From assembly GCA_021801125.1 (NCBI GenBank), contig JAJYYI010000094.1:1-64000 (forward strand): a stretch of 64,000 nt of DNA, read 5' to 3'. Shown here in pieces: positions 31,330 through 42,575 of this stretch (position 1 is its first letter; each line of letters starts with the position of its first letter). The notes under the pieces were generated by a model, which was not told the origin of the DNA, ran no database searches, and saw only the letters and a list, made by a program, of their open reading frames with translations. The position numbers and the translations under genes were made by a program. Source of the stretch: Deltaproteobacteria bacterium (lineage in GTDB: Bacteria > Desulfobacterota > Binatia > Binatales > Binataceae).

Positions 31330-33228
31330 ATGGGGGCGATGTCATCGGTCCCTGATGACGGCGCCGAATGGCTGGAACCCGACGGCCTCGGCGGTTTTGC
31401 CTCGGGCACCGCGAGCACGATCCGCACACGTCGATATCACGCCCTGCTGCTGGCGGCGACGCGGCCTCCGACAGGACGCGTTGTGCTCGTCAACGGTGCT
31501 GAAGCATGGCTGGAAACGCGCACGGGCCGATTCGCATTGACTTCGGAACGGTATGAGCCGGGCGTTGTGCATCCCGATGGAGCCACGCACATCGAGGCGT
31601 TTGAACCTCGTCCATACCCGCGATGGCGATTCGCACTCGCCGATGGGAGTCGAATCGAACACGGCGTTATCGTTGCGCCGGGTCGCGCGTCGACGCTGCT
31701 CTACTGGAAACGTCTTAGCGGACCCGGCGGGATACTGACGGCGCGGCCGTTCATCTCCGGCCGCGACTATCATTCGCTGCACCACGAGAACCCGGCATTC
31801 AATTTCACGCCCGAGACTAAAGATGCACGGATAACAGTGCGTCCATACCAGGGCATTCCGGCGATTGTTTTTAACTCGAATGGTAGGTTTGCTGCGGCGC
31901 CCGACTGGTATCGCAACTTCACGTACGCTCAGGAACGCGACCGCGGCCTCGATTATAAAGAAGACCTTGCCACCGTCGGCTGGTTCACTTGGGACCTTGG
32001 CCAGGGCGAGGCCTTCCTCACGATTTCCGCACAGGGTCATGAGAGCGCCGATTCTTTCTTTGTGCTTCGTGATGATGAGAAGCGCCGGCGCAAGGGCATC
32101 GGCGCACCGCTTGCCGCTGCGGCGGACGCTTATATCGTGCGGCGGGGCGCGGGTAGCACGATAATCGCCGGCTATCCATGGTTCACCGACTGGGGACGCG
32201 ACACGTTCATCTCGCTGCGCGGGCTCTGCTTGACGGACGAGCGTGCCGAAAAGGCGCGAGGGATTCTGATGCAATGGGCGGAAGCGGTGTCTGAAGGGAT
32301 GCTGCCGAACCGCTTTCCTGATGCCGGCGCGGAGCCAGAGTTCAATTCCGTCGACGCTTCGCTGTGGTACCTAGTCGCGGTGCACGACTTCCTGCGCCTT
32401 GCGCAGGGGGTGAGCGCGGCCGATCGGCGAACGCTACAAGCCTCCGTGCAAGCGATTCTTGAGGGCTATGCGCGCGGCACGCGCTTCGGAATCCGGATGG
32501 ATTCCGACGGTCTCTTGATGGCCGGGCAACCCGGGGTACAACTCACCTGGATGGACGCGAAGGTCGGCGATTGGGTGGTCACCCCCAGAATCGGGAAGCC
32601 CGTTGAAGTCCAGGCGTTATGGCTGAACGCGCTGAGAATCGGGGCCGAACTGGACGCGCGGTGGAGAGCGCCCTTAAACCGAGGCATGGCGACCTTCGCG
32701 CGGCGGTTTTTCGACGCCGGACGCGGGTGTCTTTACGACGTGATCGACAGCGATCACAAGCACGGCGCGATGGATCGCAGCTTGCGACCCAACCAGATAT
32801 TCGCCGTGGGCGGCCTGCCGTATCCGGTCTTGGATGGACAGCGCGCGCGGTCGATCGTGGACGTGGTGGAAGCGCGCCTGGTTACGCCCGCCGGGCTGCG
32901 CACATTGGACCCGCATGACCCCGCATACAAGGCTCGCTACCAAGGCGGGGCGCACGAGCGCGACGGCGCATACCATCAGGGCACCGTCTGGCCGTGGCTG
33001 ATGGGCCCGTTTGTCGAGGCCTGGCTCAGAGTGAGAGGGCAAACACGCGCCGCCAAGGAAGAAGCACGATCACGGTTTCTTCATCCGATGCTGGCGCTGC
33101 TCGATCCCCTCGGCACGGGCCATCTTCCGGAGATCGCTGACGCAGACCCGCCGCATACGGCACGCGGCTGTCCCTTCCAGGCTTGGTCTGTCGGCGAAGC
33201 GATGCGGATTTCCAGGATGTTGGAGTAA
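31330..33228 (+). CDS. Glycogen-debranching-type amylo-alpha-1,6-glucosidase
   Basis: GLGGFASGTASTIRTRRYHALLLAAT; AGYPWFTDWGRDTFISLRGLCL; HQGTVWPWLMGPFVEAWL. Confidence 0.9.
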   Translation: MGAMSSVPDDGAEWLEPDGLGGFASGTASTIRTRRYHALLLAATRPPTGRVVLVNGAEAWLETRTGRFALTSERYEPGVVHPDGATHIEAFEPRPYPRWRFALADGSRIEHGVIVAPGRASTLLYWKRLSGPGGILTARPFISGRDYHSLHHENPAFNFTPETKDARITVRPYQGIPAIVFNSNGRFAAAPDWYRNFTYAQERDRGLDYKEDLATVGWFTWDLGQGEAFLTISAQGHESADSFFVLRDDEKRRRKGIGAPLAAAADAYIVRRGAGSTIIAGYPWFTDWGRDTFISLRGLCLTDERAEKARGILMQWAEAVSEGMLPNRFPDAGAEPEFNSVDASLWYLVAVHDFLRLAQGVSAADRRTLQASVQAILEGYARGTRFGIRMDSDGLLMAGQPGVQLTWMDAKVGDWVVTPRIGKPVEVQALWLNALRIGAELDARWRAPLNRGMATFARRFFDAGRGCLYDVIDSDHKHGAMDRSLRPNQIFAVGGLPYPVLDGQRARSIVDVVEARLVTPAGLRTLDPHDPAYKARYQGGAHERDGAYHQGTVWPWLMGPFVEAWLRVRGQTRAAKEEARSRFLHPMLALLDPLGTGHLPEIADADPPHTARGCPFQAWSVGEAMRISRMLE

Positions 33229-33265
33229 CGAAAGGCTATTCAGGGTCTTTCCGCAAGGAGCGACG

Positions 33266-36103
33266 ATGATGACAAGGCAAGCAAAGCTTGATGCCGAGCA
33301 CTGGCGTCTGACCGAGGGCATGGGAGAGCATGAAATCTGGCGGCTCTGGGGTCCATTTCTGTCCGACCGCCAATGGGCCACGGTGCGCGAAGACTATTCG
33401 CCTTTCGGCAGCGCCTGGGAATATTTTCCCCATGACCATGCGCGCAGCCGTGTCTATCGCTGGGGAGAAGACGGACTTCTAGGTATTTGCGACCGCTGGT
33501 GCCGTCTATGCTTTGCGCTGGCCTTGTGGAACGGCCAGGACCCCATTCTTAAGGAGCGCCTGTTCGGCTTGACCGGCAACGAGGGCAATCATGGCGAAGA
33601 TGTCAAAGAGTGCTACTTTTACCTTGACGCGACGCCGACCTCGTCCTATTTGAGAGCGCTCTACAAATATCCGCAGGCGGAATTCCCGTACGCGCGTTTG
33701 GTCGAAGAGAACCGTCGGCGAGGTCGCAGCGATCCGGAATTCGAGTTGACCGACACCGGCGTATTCGACGACAATCGCTACTTTGACGTTTTTGTCGAAT
33801 ACGCAAAAGCTTCCTCAGAGGACATTTTAATCAAGATCAACGTCTGCAACCGCGGCCCGCAATCCTCGAAACTTTACCTGCTGCCGACGTTGTGGTTCCG
33901 CAACACATGGTCGTGGGGACGCAGCGGCGAAGACTACTGGGGCAAGCCTCGATTGTGGCAAACCACGATGACGGAGGTTCGCGCGGAGCATGAATCACTC
34001 GGCAAGTACGTGCTCAGCGCGGGTCTCTCCCCCAGTGGCGAACCACCCGAACTGCTCTTCACGGATAACGCCACAAACACCCGCCGTCTATGGGGAGTTG
34101 ACGGGCCTGAGCGTTACGTCAAAGACGCCTTCCATCGCTACCTGATCAACGCAGAGCGCGACGCCGTGAACCCGGAAAGAACCGGGACAAAGACCGCGGC
34201 GTGTTATCGTCTTCAGGTTCCACCGGCCGGCGAGGTAAGCGTCCGGCTGCGCCTGACCGCCGCGAGCGAGGTATCTCCCGAGCCTTTCGGGCCGGATTTT
34301 GACCGGCTCTTCGCGCAGCGCAAGGACGAGGCGGATGAGTTCTACGGCAAGCTTGTTCGTTGGGGAGAGCAACTTGCCATTCAACCGACTTCATCTCGCT
34401 CGGCCGACGACGGCGGCGAGAAAGCAGCTTTTTCGCTGCCTAAGTTTTCGACCGAGGAACGCAGCGTGGTCCGGCAGGCTGTAGCAGGGCTCGTCTGGAG
34501 CTGCCAATTCTACCACTACATCGGCGACGACTGGCTCGAGGGCGATCCGTCGGCGGCGCCTCCACCCAGCGAACGGCTGCACGGACGCAACAGCGACTGG
34601 CGCCATGTTTATTGCCGCGATGTCATGTCAATGCCCGACAAATGGGAGTATCCCTGGTTTGCGGCATGGGACCTCGCGTTCCACACGATGCCTTACATGG
34701 TAATCGACCCGGATTTCGCCAAACGGCAGCTTGACCTGGTAATGTCGGAGCGCTTCATGCATCCGAACGGACAAGTTCCCGCGTATGAATGGGTGTTCGG
34801 CGACGTCAACCCTCCGGTGCACGGGTGGGCTGCTTACCGGCTCTACAAGATGACCGTTATGCAGGGCAAGCCGGATCGTCGCTTCCTGACGCGCGTCTTT
34901 CAGAAGCTGCTGCTCGGTTTTACCTGGTGGGTGAACCGAAAAGATCCCGAAGGCAACAATATCTTTGCCGGCGGATTCCTTGGCCTGGACAACATCGGCA
35001 TTTTTGACCGGTCCAGGCCTTTGCCGACTGGGGGATACCTTCAGCAGGCAGACGGAACCGCGTGGATGGCCTTCTTTTGCGCGAATTTATTTTCGATCGC
35101 GCTTGAATTGGCGCGCGACGATTCATCGTATGAAGACATTGCGTACAAGTTCTTCGAGCATTTCGCGATGATAATCGCCGCCATTAACAGAATCGGCGGC
35201 ACCGGTCTGTGGGACGAAGAGGACGGCTTCTACTACGATCACCTGGTCGTTGAAGGTCGAAAGATGCCGCTGAAGGTACGTTCTATGGTTGGGCTTATTC
35301 CCGTACTTGCGGCGGCGGTGGTCAACACCGAGATGGCGCGCAAACTGCCGGATTTGACCATGCGGTTTCGCTGGTTTATGCGCAAGCGGCCGCGTTTGAG
35401 GCAACATCTGTCGGCGGTGTTCGATCCCGCAACGGGCCTCGCTTCCAAAGCCTTGTTGGCTGTTCCGACGCGAGAGCGCTTGGTGAGAGTCTTGCGCTAT
35501 TTGTTGGACGAGAACGAATTTTTATCGCCTTACGGGATTCGCTCTATTTCCAAGTACCACGCGGCGCATCCGTTCGTGTTTGCAGCCGACGGCCAGGAGT
35601 ACCGAGTGGATTATACGCCGGGCGAGTCTGACACGGCCCTCTTTGGCGGGAATTCCAATTGGAGAGGACCAATCTGGTTTCCTATTAACTATCTTCTGAT
35701 GGAGGCGCTCGAGACCTACTATTTGTATTACGGCGACGAACTTAAAGTTGAGTGCCCGACCGGGTCTGGGCGCATGATGAACCTGTTCGAGGTCGCTCGT
35801 CACTTGGGCCGCAGGCTCGGCAGCTTGTTCCTGCCCGATTCAAATGGACGGCGCCCTTGTCATGGCGACGACGCGCGCTTTGCGGACGATCCTTATTGGA
35901 AGGATCTGTGCCTCTTCTACGAGTACTTCCACGGCGACACGGGTCGTGGCCTGGGAGCGAGCCATCAGACGGGATGGACCGCGCTCGTCGTACGATGCTT
36001 ACATCGCGCTTCTGAGGAGGTGATACGGTTTCAATACCAAGCCCAAGAGGATCTTCCTGCTTCTGGGGGTGCAGCTTTGTCCAGAAAACAGAGCCCGCTT
36101 TAA
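33266..36103 (+). CDS. GH63/MGH1-like glucosidase, 945 aa
   Basis: SDRQWATVREDYSPFGSAWEYFPHDHARSRVYRWGEDGL; WEYPWFAAWDLAFH; NSNWRGPIWFPINYLLMEAL. Confidence 0.85.
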   Translation: MMTRQAKLDAEHWRLTEGMGEHEIWRLWGPFLSDRQWATVREDYSPFGSAWEYFPHDHARSRVYRWGEDGLLGICDRWCRLCFALALWNGQDPILKERLFGLTGNEGNHGEDVKECYFYLDATPTSSYLRALYKYPQAEFPYARLVEENRRRGRSDPEFELTDTGVFDDNRYFDVFVEYAKASSEDILIKINVCNRGPQSSKLYLLPTLWFRNTWSWGRSGEDYWGKPRLWQTTMTEVRAEHESLGKYVLSAGLSPSGEPPELLFTDNATNTRRLWGVDGPERYVKDAFHRYLINAERDAVNPERTGTKTAACYRLQVPPAGEVSVRLRLTAASEVSPEPFGPDFDRLFAQRKDEADEFYGKLVRWGEQLAIQPTSSRSADDGGEKAAFSLPKFSTEERSVVRQAVAGLVWSCQFYHYIGDDWLEGDPSAAPPPSERLHGRNSDWRHVYCRDVMSMPDKWEYPWFAAWDLAFHTMPYMVIDPDFAKRQLDLVMSERFMHPNGQVPAYEWVFGDVNPPVHGWAAYRLYKMTVMQGKPDRRFLTRVFQKLLLGFTWWVNRKDPEGNNIFAGGFLGLDNIGIFDRSRPLPTGGYLQQADGTAWMAFFCANLFSIALELARDDSSYEDIAYKFFEHFAMIIAAINRIGGTGLWDEEDGFYYDHLVVEGRKMPLKVRSMVGLIPVLAAAVVNTEMARKLPDLTMRFRWFMRKRPRLRQHLSAVFDPATGLASKALLAVPTRERLVRVLRYLLDENEFLSPYGIRSISKYHAAHPFVFAADGQEYRVDYTPGESDTALFGGNSNWRGPIWFPINYLLMEALETYYLYYGDELKVECPTGSGRMMNLFEVARHLGRRLGSLFLPDSNGRRPCHGDDARFADDPYWKDLCLFYEYFHGDTGRGLGASHQTGWTALVVRCLHRASEEVIRFQYQAQEDLPASGGAALSRKQSPL

Positions 36104-36156
36104 GGCTGCCTCGCGCGGCTCTAGATGAGAGCAAAACGAAATCATCGATCTCACGC

Positions 36157-36479
36157 GTGCGCCGCGCTCTCGGCGTGTTGCTATCGATTAGCCTTATAAG
36201 CGCGGGGGTGGGCCAGGCGCAAACGGCCAGTGGATTAACGGAATTACAGGAAGAGAGGTCGGAGCAGGGTTTTACCGACCCGCTGACGACCTTGCCCCAG
36301 TTGGTTGTCAGAGATGGCTTCTCGCCGGTCAACTATGGAGCTGACGCGTGGGTAGATGAAGTCATCGTAAAGCCGTTGATACCACGTGTACCTCCGAGAC
36401 TTTGCTTCCGGTCGCCCAATTGATTCGACCGACGTTTAGCCTGTTAACAGCGCCTAGGCCGAGGCGGCGAAGCGGTTGA
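36157..36479 (+). pseudogene. Frameshifted, truncated outer-membrane-protein-like gene
   Basis: Signal-peptide ORF ...FTDPLTTLPQLVVRDGFSPVNYGADAWVDEVIVKPLIPRVPPR continues in another frame as LLPVAQLIRPTFSLLTAP (36402-36479). Confidence 0.6.
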
Positions 36480-36527
36480 AAGTCGTCGGGAACAAACGCC
36501 ACCTCGGGTAAGTATGATAGGCTCGCG

Positions 36528-36951
36528 ATGAAGGAAACGAAAATTCACGCAACTACTGAGCGTCAGGCGGCGGGCAAGGCGCTGCGGTAAAGAAGCCCTC
36601 GTCTATCGCCCGTGAAGGTTGTTCTTTAGCAGGACAAACGCGACATCGTAAGGCTGCTCGAAGCTTCGAACAAGGGGTGACTGGAGTCTCTGGTCTCGAC
36701 TCGTGATGCGCGGATGCTCCAGTCTGCCTTCGCCTATTTTCGAGCGACCGCTCTGCTACAAGCACATGACCTCAAGGGCACACCCGCAGGCGGTATCAAC
36801 GTTGACGGCTGCGGCGACCGCCATTTGATGGGGTTCGAAGGCTTCGCGACGCCTGAGCGAAATCTCATCTTCGATATTAACGACTTCGACGAAACACTCC
36901 CTGCCCCCTTTGAATGGGACATGAAGATTGCGCCCGATGTCGAGACGCACA
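36528..36951 (+). pseudogene. DUF2252 family pseudogene
   Basis: One frame: MKETKIHATTERQAAGKALR*RSPRLSPVKVVL*QDKRDIVRLLEASNKG*LESLVSTRDARMLQSAFAYFRATALLQAHDLKGTPAGGINVDGCGDRHLMGFEGFATPERNLIFDINDFDETLPAPFEWDMK; homology lost after this. Confidence 0.75.
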
Positions 36952-37326
36952 CTCCGAACGTGATGGGATATATGCCAGGTTTTGCTGGCCCGCTCTTGCC
37001 CGGGGGACATCATTTCAGCAGACACGTTGGCCTCCCGCGTGGTCGGAGTGGCTTTCAACTCGTCGAGATCATGGTTCGGGTCCGAATGCCCGCCAGGCGG
37101 AGTTTTCGGCTTCTGAGGCACCGCCCGTTGGTTGCGTCGGGGTTTCGGTTCATGCCATTCTTTACGCGCAAAATCGAGAGACGCGTGGAATTTGTATTGA
37201 CCACCTCAAGAATGTAATACGAGTCGGCAAAACCGGCGTGGGTATTGTCTCATGGCATAGCCAAAACAACGCTGCGTGAAATTTTATCTATCGACTTAGT
37301 TATATACTCCAAGGAATCTCGCTGCC

Positions 37327-38910
37327 ATGAAAAACAGAGGAGGCCTATCACGCGGCAGATGGTATATGTTTCGGGGGTTGTACGGCGTAGCCGCAATCGG
37401 TTTCACCGTGGTCCTCACCTGGGTCGCCTCGCGGGTTGTCGCGCAAGCCGCGTCCGCCGCCTATGCGGTCTCGGACCCGGTGCCGTCTTTGCTCGAAGGC
37501 GCAAAGGTTACCACGGACGTCGCCAAACTGGCTGAAGGCGGGCGTGCTGTGCTTGGCGTGGCGGCCGACGGCGTAAGCGAGGTCGTAATTAGTGTTAACG
37601 CGGCTTCTGCAGGTCAGCAGCTCGCGTTCCAAGTTCTGAACGATAAGAACCAACCCAGCGTGTCGCCGAGCGAAGATGGCGCTCTCGCGACCGTCGAGGA
37701 GCAGACCTTCGATCAAAGCAAGGTCACTGTCAACTCCGTTAGCACGCCCCAGGGGCCGCGCGCCTTTGTGATTTATCAGGCGCCGCTTGATTTCGCGCGG
37801 CCTGGGGGTGCTGACGATGCCGCTTCCCAACGTGGCGTGTCGATCTCGTGGCAAGTGTCAGGTGGGGGCGAAACCCAAAGCGCCCCGATAACAATTATTC
37901 GGCCGCTGGTGGTCTTGGTTCACGGACTTTGGGGTGCACCGAGCGACTGGGACGACTTCAAGCCGCTCATTAGCGACCCGCGCTTTTCGGTGAGGCGCGC
38001 GGACTATTCCTTTTATGTCGGGCTCGGGCTGTCGAGCACCACGCCGTCATACACGACGGTTGCCATCGCTGAGGCGAACAGCCTCGGATTCTATTACAAC
38101 GCGGGTCAGGTGGCGCAGCAGATCGATTCGTTTATCGAGTCGTTCAAGCGAGGCTCTAATCCGTCAGGCGTTCCGGTGGCTGCGGTCGAGGCGGACGTGG
38201 TTGGCCATAGTATGGGCGGGGATGTGACGCGCACCATGCTGCTGTGGGTCGGCTTTGGTAGCGACCGGACCTTCGGGCAAGGCAATGTGCATAAGTTGAT
38301 CACGGTTGATACGCCCCATCTGGGCTCGCCGTTGGCGACAAACTTGCTGCAGGATAACAACTCGTGCGTGCGCGACACCTTCGCGACCGCAGGTATGTAC
38401 AGCTTTCTTAGCGTTACGACCGCATTTACGGACATCGAGATCAGTGGCGCGATCGGCGACCTACGCGCCAACCTGGAAGGGAAGGACTTAAGCCCCGCGC
38501 TGCGCTCCCTGCAGCCCGGCTCAAACGTTCCCCTTCAGGTCCCCCATTTGCTGCCGACCGCGTATCTCGCGGGGTGGATGAGCCAGGCTCAGTTGGACGG
38601 CCTTAATAACCCGCCTTATTTAGTGCAGGCCATACGGTACTGGTGCAAGGGAGATTCGTTGGCGGACAATCTGACCGTAGACGGGTGGCCGAAGGTGGTG
38701 GGGGCGCAAAGCGACGCTATCGTGCCTCTGCTAAGCGAGGTCAATGGCGGTTCAGCCTTCTCCACGGTGACGGCGATCCATAGCCCAGGCGTCGAGCAGC
38801 TCGGTTTTCTTCCGCCGAGCGCGCTCGATGAGGTGACCGACAATCCGTCCACGGCGATAACTCTGTTAAATACCTGGGTTAAGAGCTCGGCCTATGTTGA
38901 ACTGCGCTGA
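37327..38910 (+). CDS. Secreted alpha/beta-hydrolase (lipase/esterase-like)
   Basis: VVLVHGLWGAPSDWDDFKPLI; DVVGHSMGGDVTRTML nucleophile elbow; N-terminal hydrophobic segment. Confidence 0.82.
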   Translation: MKNRGGLSRGRWYMFRGLYGVAAIGFTVVLTWVASRVVAQAASAAYAVSDPVPSLLEGAKVTTDVAKLAEGGRAVLGVAADGVSEVVISVNAASAGQQLAFQVLNDKNQPSVSPSEDGALATVEEQTFDQSKVTVNSVSTPQGPRAFVIYQAPLDFARPGGADDAASQRGVSISWQVSGGGETQSAPITIIRPLVVLVHGLWGAPSDWDDFKPLISDPRFSVRRADYSFYVGLGLSSTTPSYTTVAIAEANSLGFYYNAGQVAQQIDSFIESFKRGSNPSGVPVAAVEADVVGHSMGGDVTRTMLLWVGFGSDRTFGQGNVHKLITVDTPHLGSPLATNLLQDNNSCVRDTFATAGMYSFLSVTTAFTDIEISGAIGDLRANLEGKDLSPALRSLQPGSNVPLQVPHLLPTAYLAGWMSQAQLDGLNNPPYLVQAIRYWCKGDSLADNLTVDGWPKVVGAQSDAIVPLLSEVNGGSAFSTVTAIHSPGVEQLGFLPPSALDEVTDNPSTAITLLNTWVKSSAYVELR

Positions 38911-39979
38911 ACGTAGGGAAATTCGAAAAACACATAGCTTGCGGGCTTGGGCTCGGCTCTTGTGCCCGTTCGCCGTGGTGGGCATCTTGGCGTTGTCCGG
39001 TTTAGGAGCGGACTATCGGCAGGGACAGCCAAATAGGTCGGACCCAGTCTCTGCCGAGAGCCCAGCTATAGACTTCACGTCGCCGGCCAACGGCAGCTCC
39101 ATTTCGGCGGGCCAGACGCTGAGCATTACGCTCAGTGTGTCGCATCCCGAGGCCTTTACGCGGGGAATCTCGGTAATCGGCCAAGGCGCAATCGGCGCGA
39201 CCCCGATTAAGAATGCGCCTCCGTTTGAGTTCACGCTTGATATTCCGGTGAATCTGTCGCCGGGCACCTACCAGCTCACGGCTTTAGGCTTTGGCCTGTC
39301 AAGTCGGCCAATCGCCACGGCGTCCGTTGCGGTGCGAGTCGAGCCGCCCGCGGGCGCCACGCTGTCGGCGACGCCGCCCGAAGAGGTCATTCTCGAAGCT
39401 ATCGGCGAACAGCTTCCGCTGCGCGTGGTGGGCGAGGCTCCTGGGGGCCGGCCGGTCAACTTGATGGGCGCATCGAACCTCACAGCCGTCTCGGCCGATA
39501 CGAGCGTTGCGACGGTCGACAGCCAAGGGATGGTCACCGCGGTGGGGGCCGGCCACACAGTGATCAATGTTACCTTTGGCGGACACGCTGCCGGAGCGGT
39601 GCTGGTGCACGTAGTTGACCCGGCGCTGATTCCGTCACTGACCAAGCTGACGTTTGGCGCCGAGGCTGTTGGCCGCCGAGGTCAAGCGCAATCCTTCACG
39701 GTGCGAAATGCGGTTTCTTACCCGGTGCGCATATTAAGCGTGACCTCGTCGGACGAATTCCCCAAAACCAGCGACTGTGAAGCTATCTCTCCAATTCCCG
39801 CAGGAGGTTCGTGCACCATTCGCGTGAGCTTCGCCCCCGAAGGATCCGGAGTGCGCGACGGCGTGGTTACGATCGTGAACAGCGCGGTAATCGCCCCGAC
39901 GCGTGTTTACCTGACCGGCAGCGGTACACAGGAACGAAACCGTTTTCGAGATAGGGACGATCGGGACTTCCCGCGCTAG
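38894..39979 (+). CDS. Secreted Ig-like-domain protein
   Basis: Big2-like NLTAVSADTSVATVDSQGMVTAVGAGHTVINVTFGG; C-terminal SFTVRNAVSYPVRI...GSCTIRVSFAPEGSG. Confidence 0.75.
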   Translation: MLNCAERREIRKTHSLRAWARLLCPFAVVGILALSGLGADYRQGQPNRSDPVSAESPAIDFTSPANGSSISAGQTLSITLSVSHPEAFTRGISVIGQGAIGATPIKNAPPFEFTLDIPVNLSPGTYQLTALGFGLSSRPIATASVAVRVEPPAGATLSATPPEEVILEAIGEQLPLRVVGEAPGGRPVNLMGASNLTAVSADTSVATVDSQGMVTAVGAGHTVINVTFGGHAAGAVLVHVVDPALIPSLTKLTFGAEAVGRRGQAQSFTVRNAVSYPVRILSVTSSDEFPKTSDCEAISPIPAGGSCTIRVSFAPEGSGVRDGVVTIVNSAVIAPTRVYLTGSGTQERNRFRDRDDRDFPR

Positions 39980-40027
39980 AATCTAAAAGCGTTTTTGCCC
40001 GAGACGGGTTTGTGAATGAAGTCGTAG

Positions 40028-42088
<2,061 letters not shown>

Positions 42089-42152
42089 ACTGCGGCGAGC
42101 GCACGGCGTTGAACGTGAAACCACGTCAAGGCGCAATGCAACCAGCCGAAAG

Positions 42153-42449
42153 ATGGGCGTGCAAAGGACATCGGCTAATCACGCGCGGCTTACGTTGCTC
42201 ATCTCCGGACGAGTACAGGGTGTAGGCTTTCGTTTCAGCGCTGCCCAGCAGGCCCGCCGGCTCGGGCTGCGCGGATGGGCGAGAAACCTGCTCGATGGCC
42301 GGGTGGAGATTGTCGCCGAGGGTACTCGCGAGGCGTTGGAAGTTCTGCACGCCTGGGCGCATCAGGGACCGCCTTTGGCGAGAGTGACCGAGGTCGCCGA
42401 GCAATGGTCGGACGCTCGCGACGAACCGGCGGGTTTCGCCGTGCGATGA
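42153..42449 (+). CDS. acyP: Acylphosphatase
   Basis: [41 protein letters not shown]. Confidence 0.94.
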   Translation: MGVQRTSANHARLTLLISGRVQGVGFRFSAAQQARRLGLRGWARNLLDGRVEIVAEGTREALEVLHAWAHQGPPLARVTEVAEQWSDARDEPAGFAVR

Positions 42450-42463
42450 TGCGGGCGCATCAT
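42446..42463. promoter_or_regulatory. Operator-like palindrome upstream of korA
   Basis: ATGATGCG-GG-CGCATCAT perfect 8+8 inverted repeat. Confidence 0.5.
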
Positions 42464-42575
42464 GACTGTGAGCGCAGTGTAAGCGTTTTTCTTGTTAGCA
42501 TGTTGATGTAAAATTCTGTCAGGATATGTGCGACCTCCGCGGCCGCAACCTAGCGCTAGGTAGGAGAAATAACCC

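Noticed and set aside
31342-32274. 310-aa minus-strand ORF opposite the debranching enzyme
   Set aside because: Antisense shadow; no motifs.
36588-36680. Stop-codon recoding in the DUF2252 frame
   Set aside because: TAA, TAG and TGA all occur and the C-terminus is deleted; decay is simpler and other genes use standard stops.
36714-37217. 167-aa ORF as an intact gene
   Set aside because: The N-terminal part is an internal piece of a DUF2252 pseudogene with upstream in-frame stops; similarity vanishes after ~36,950.
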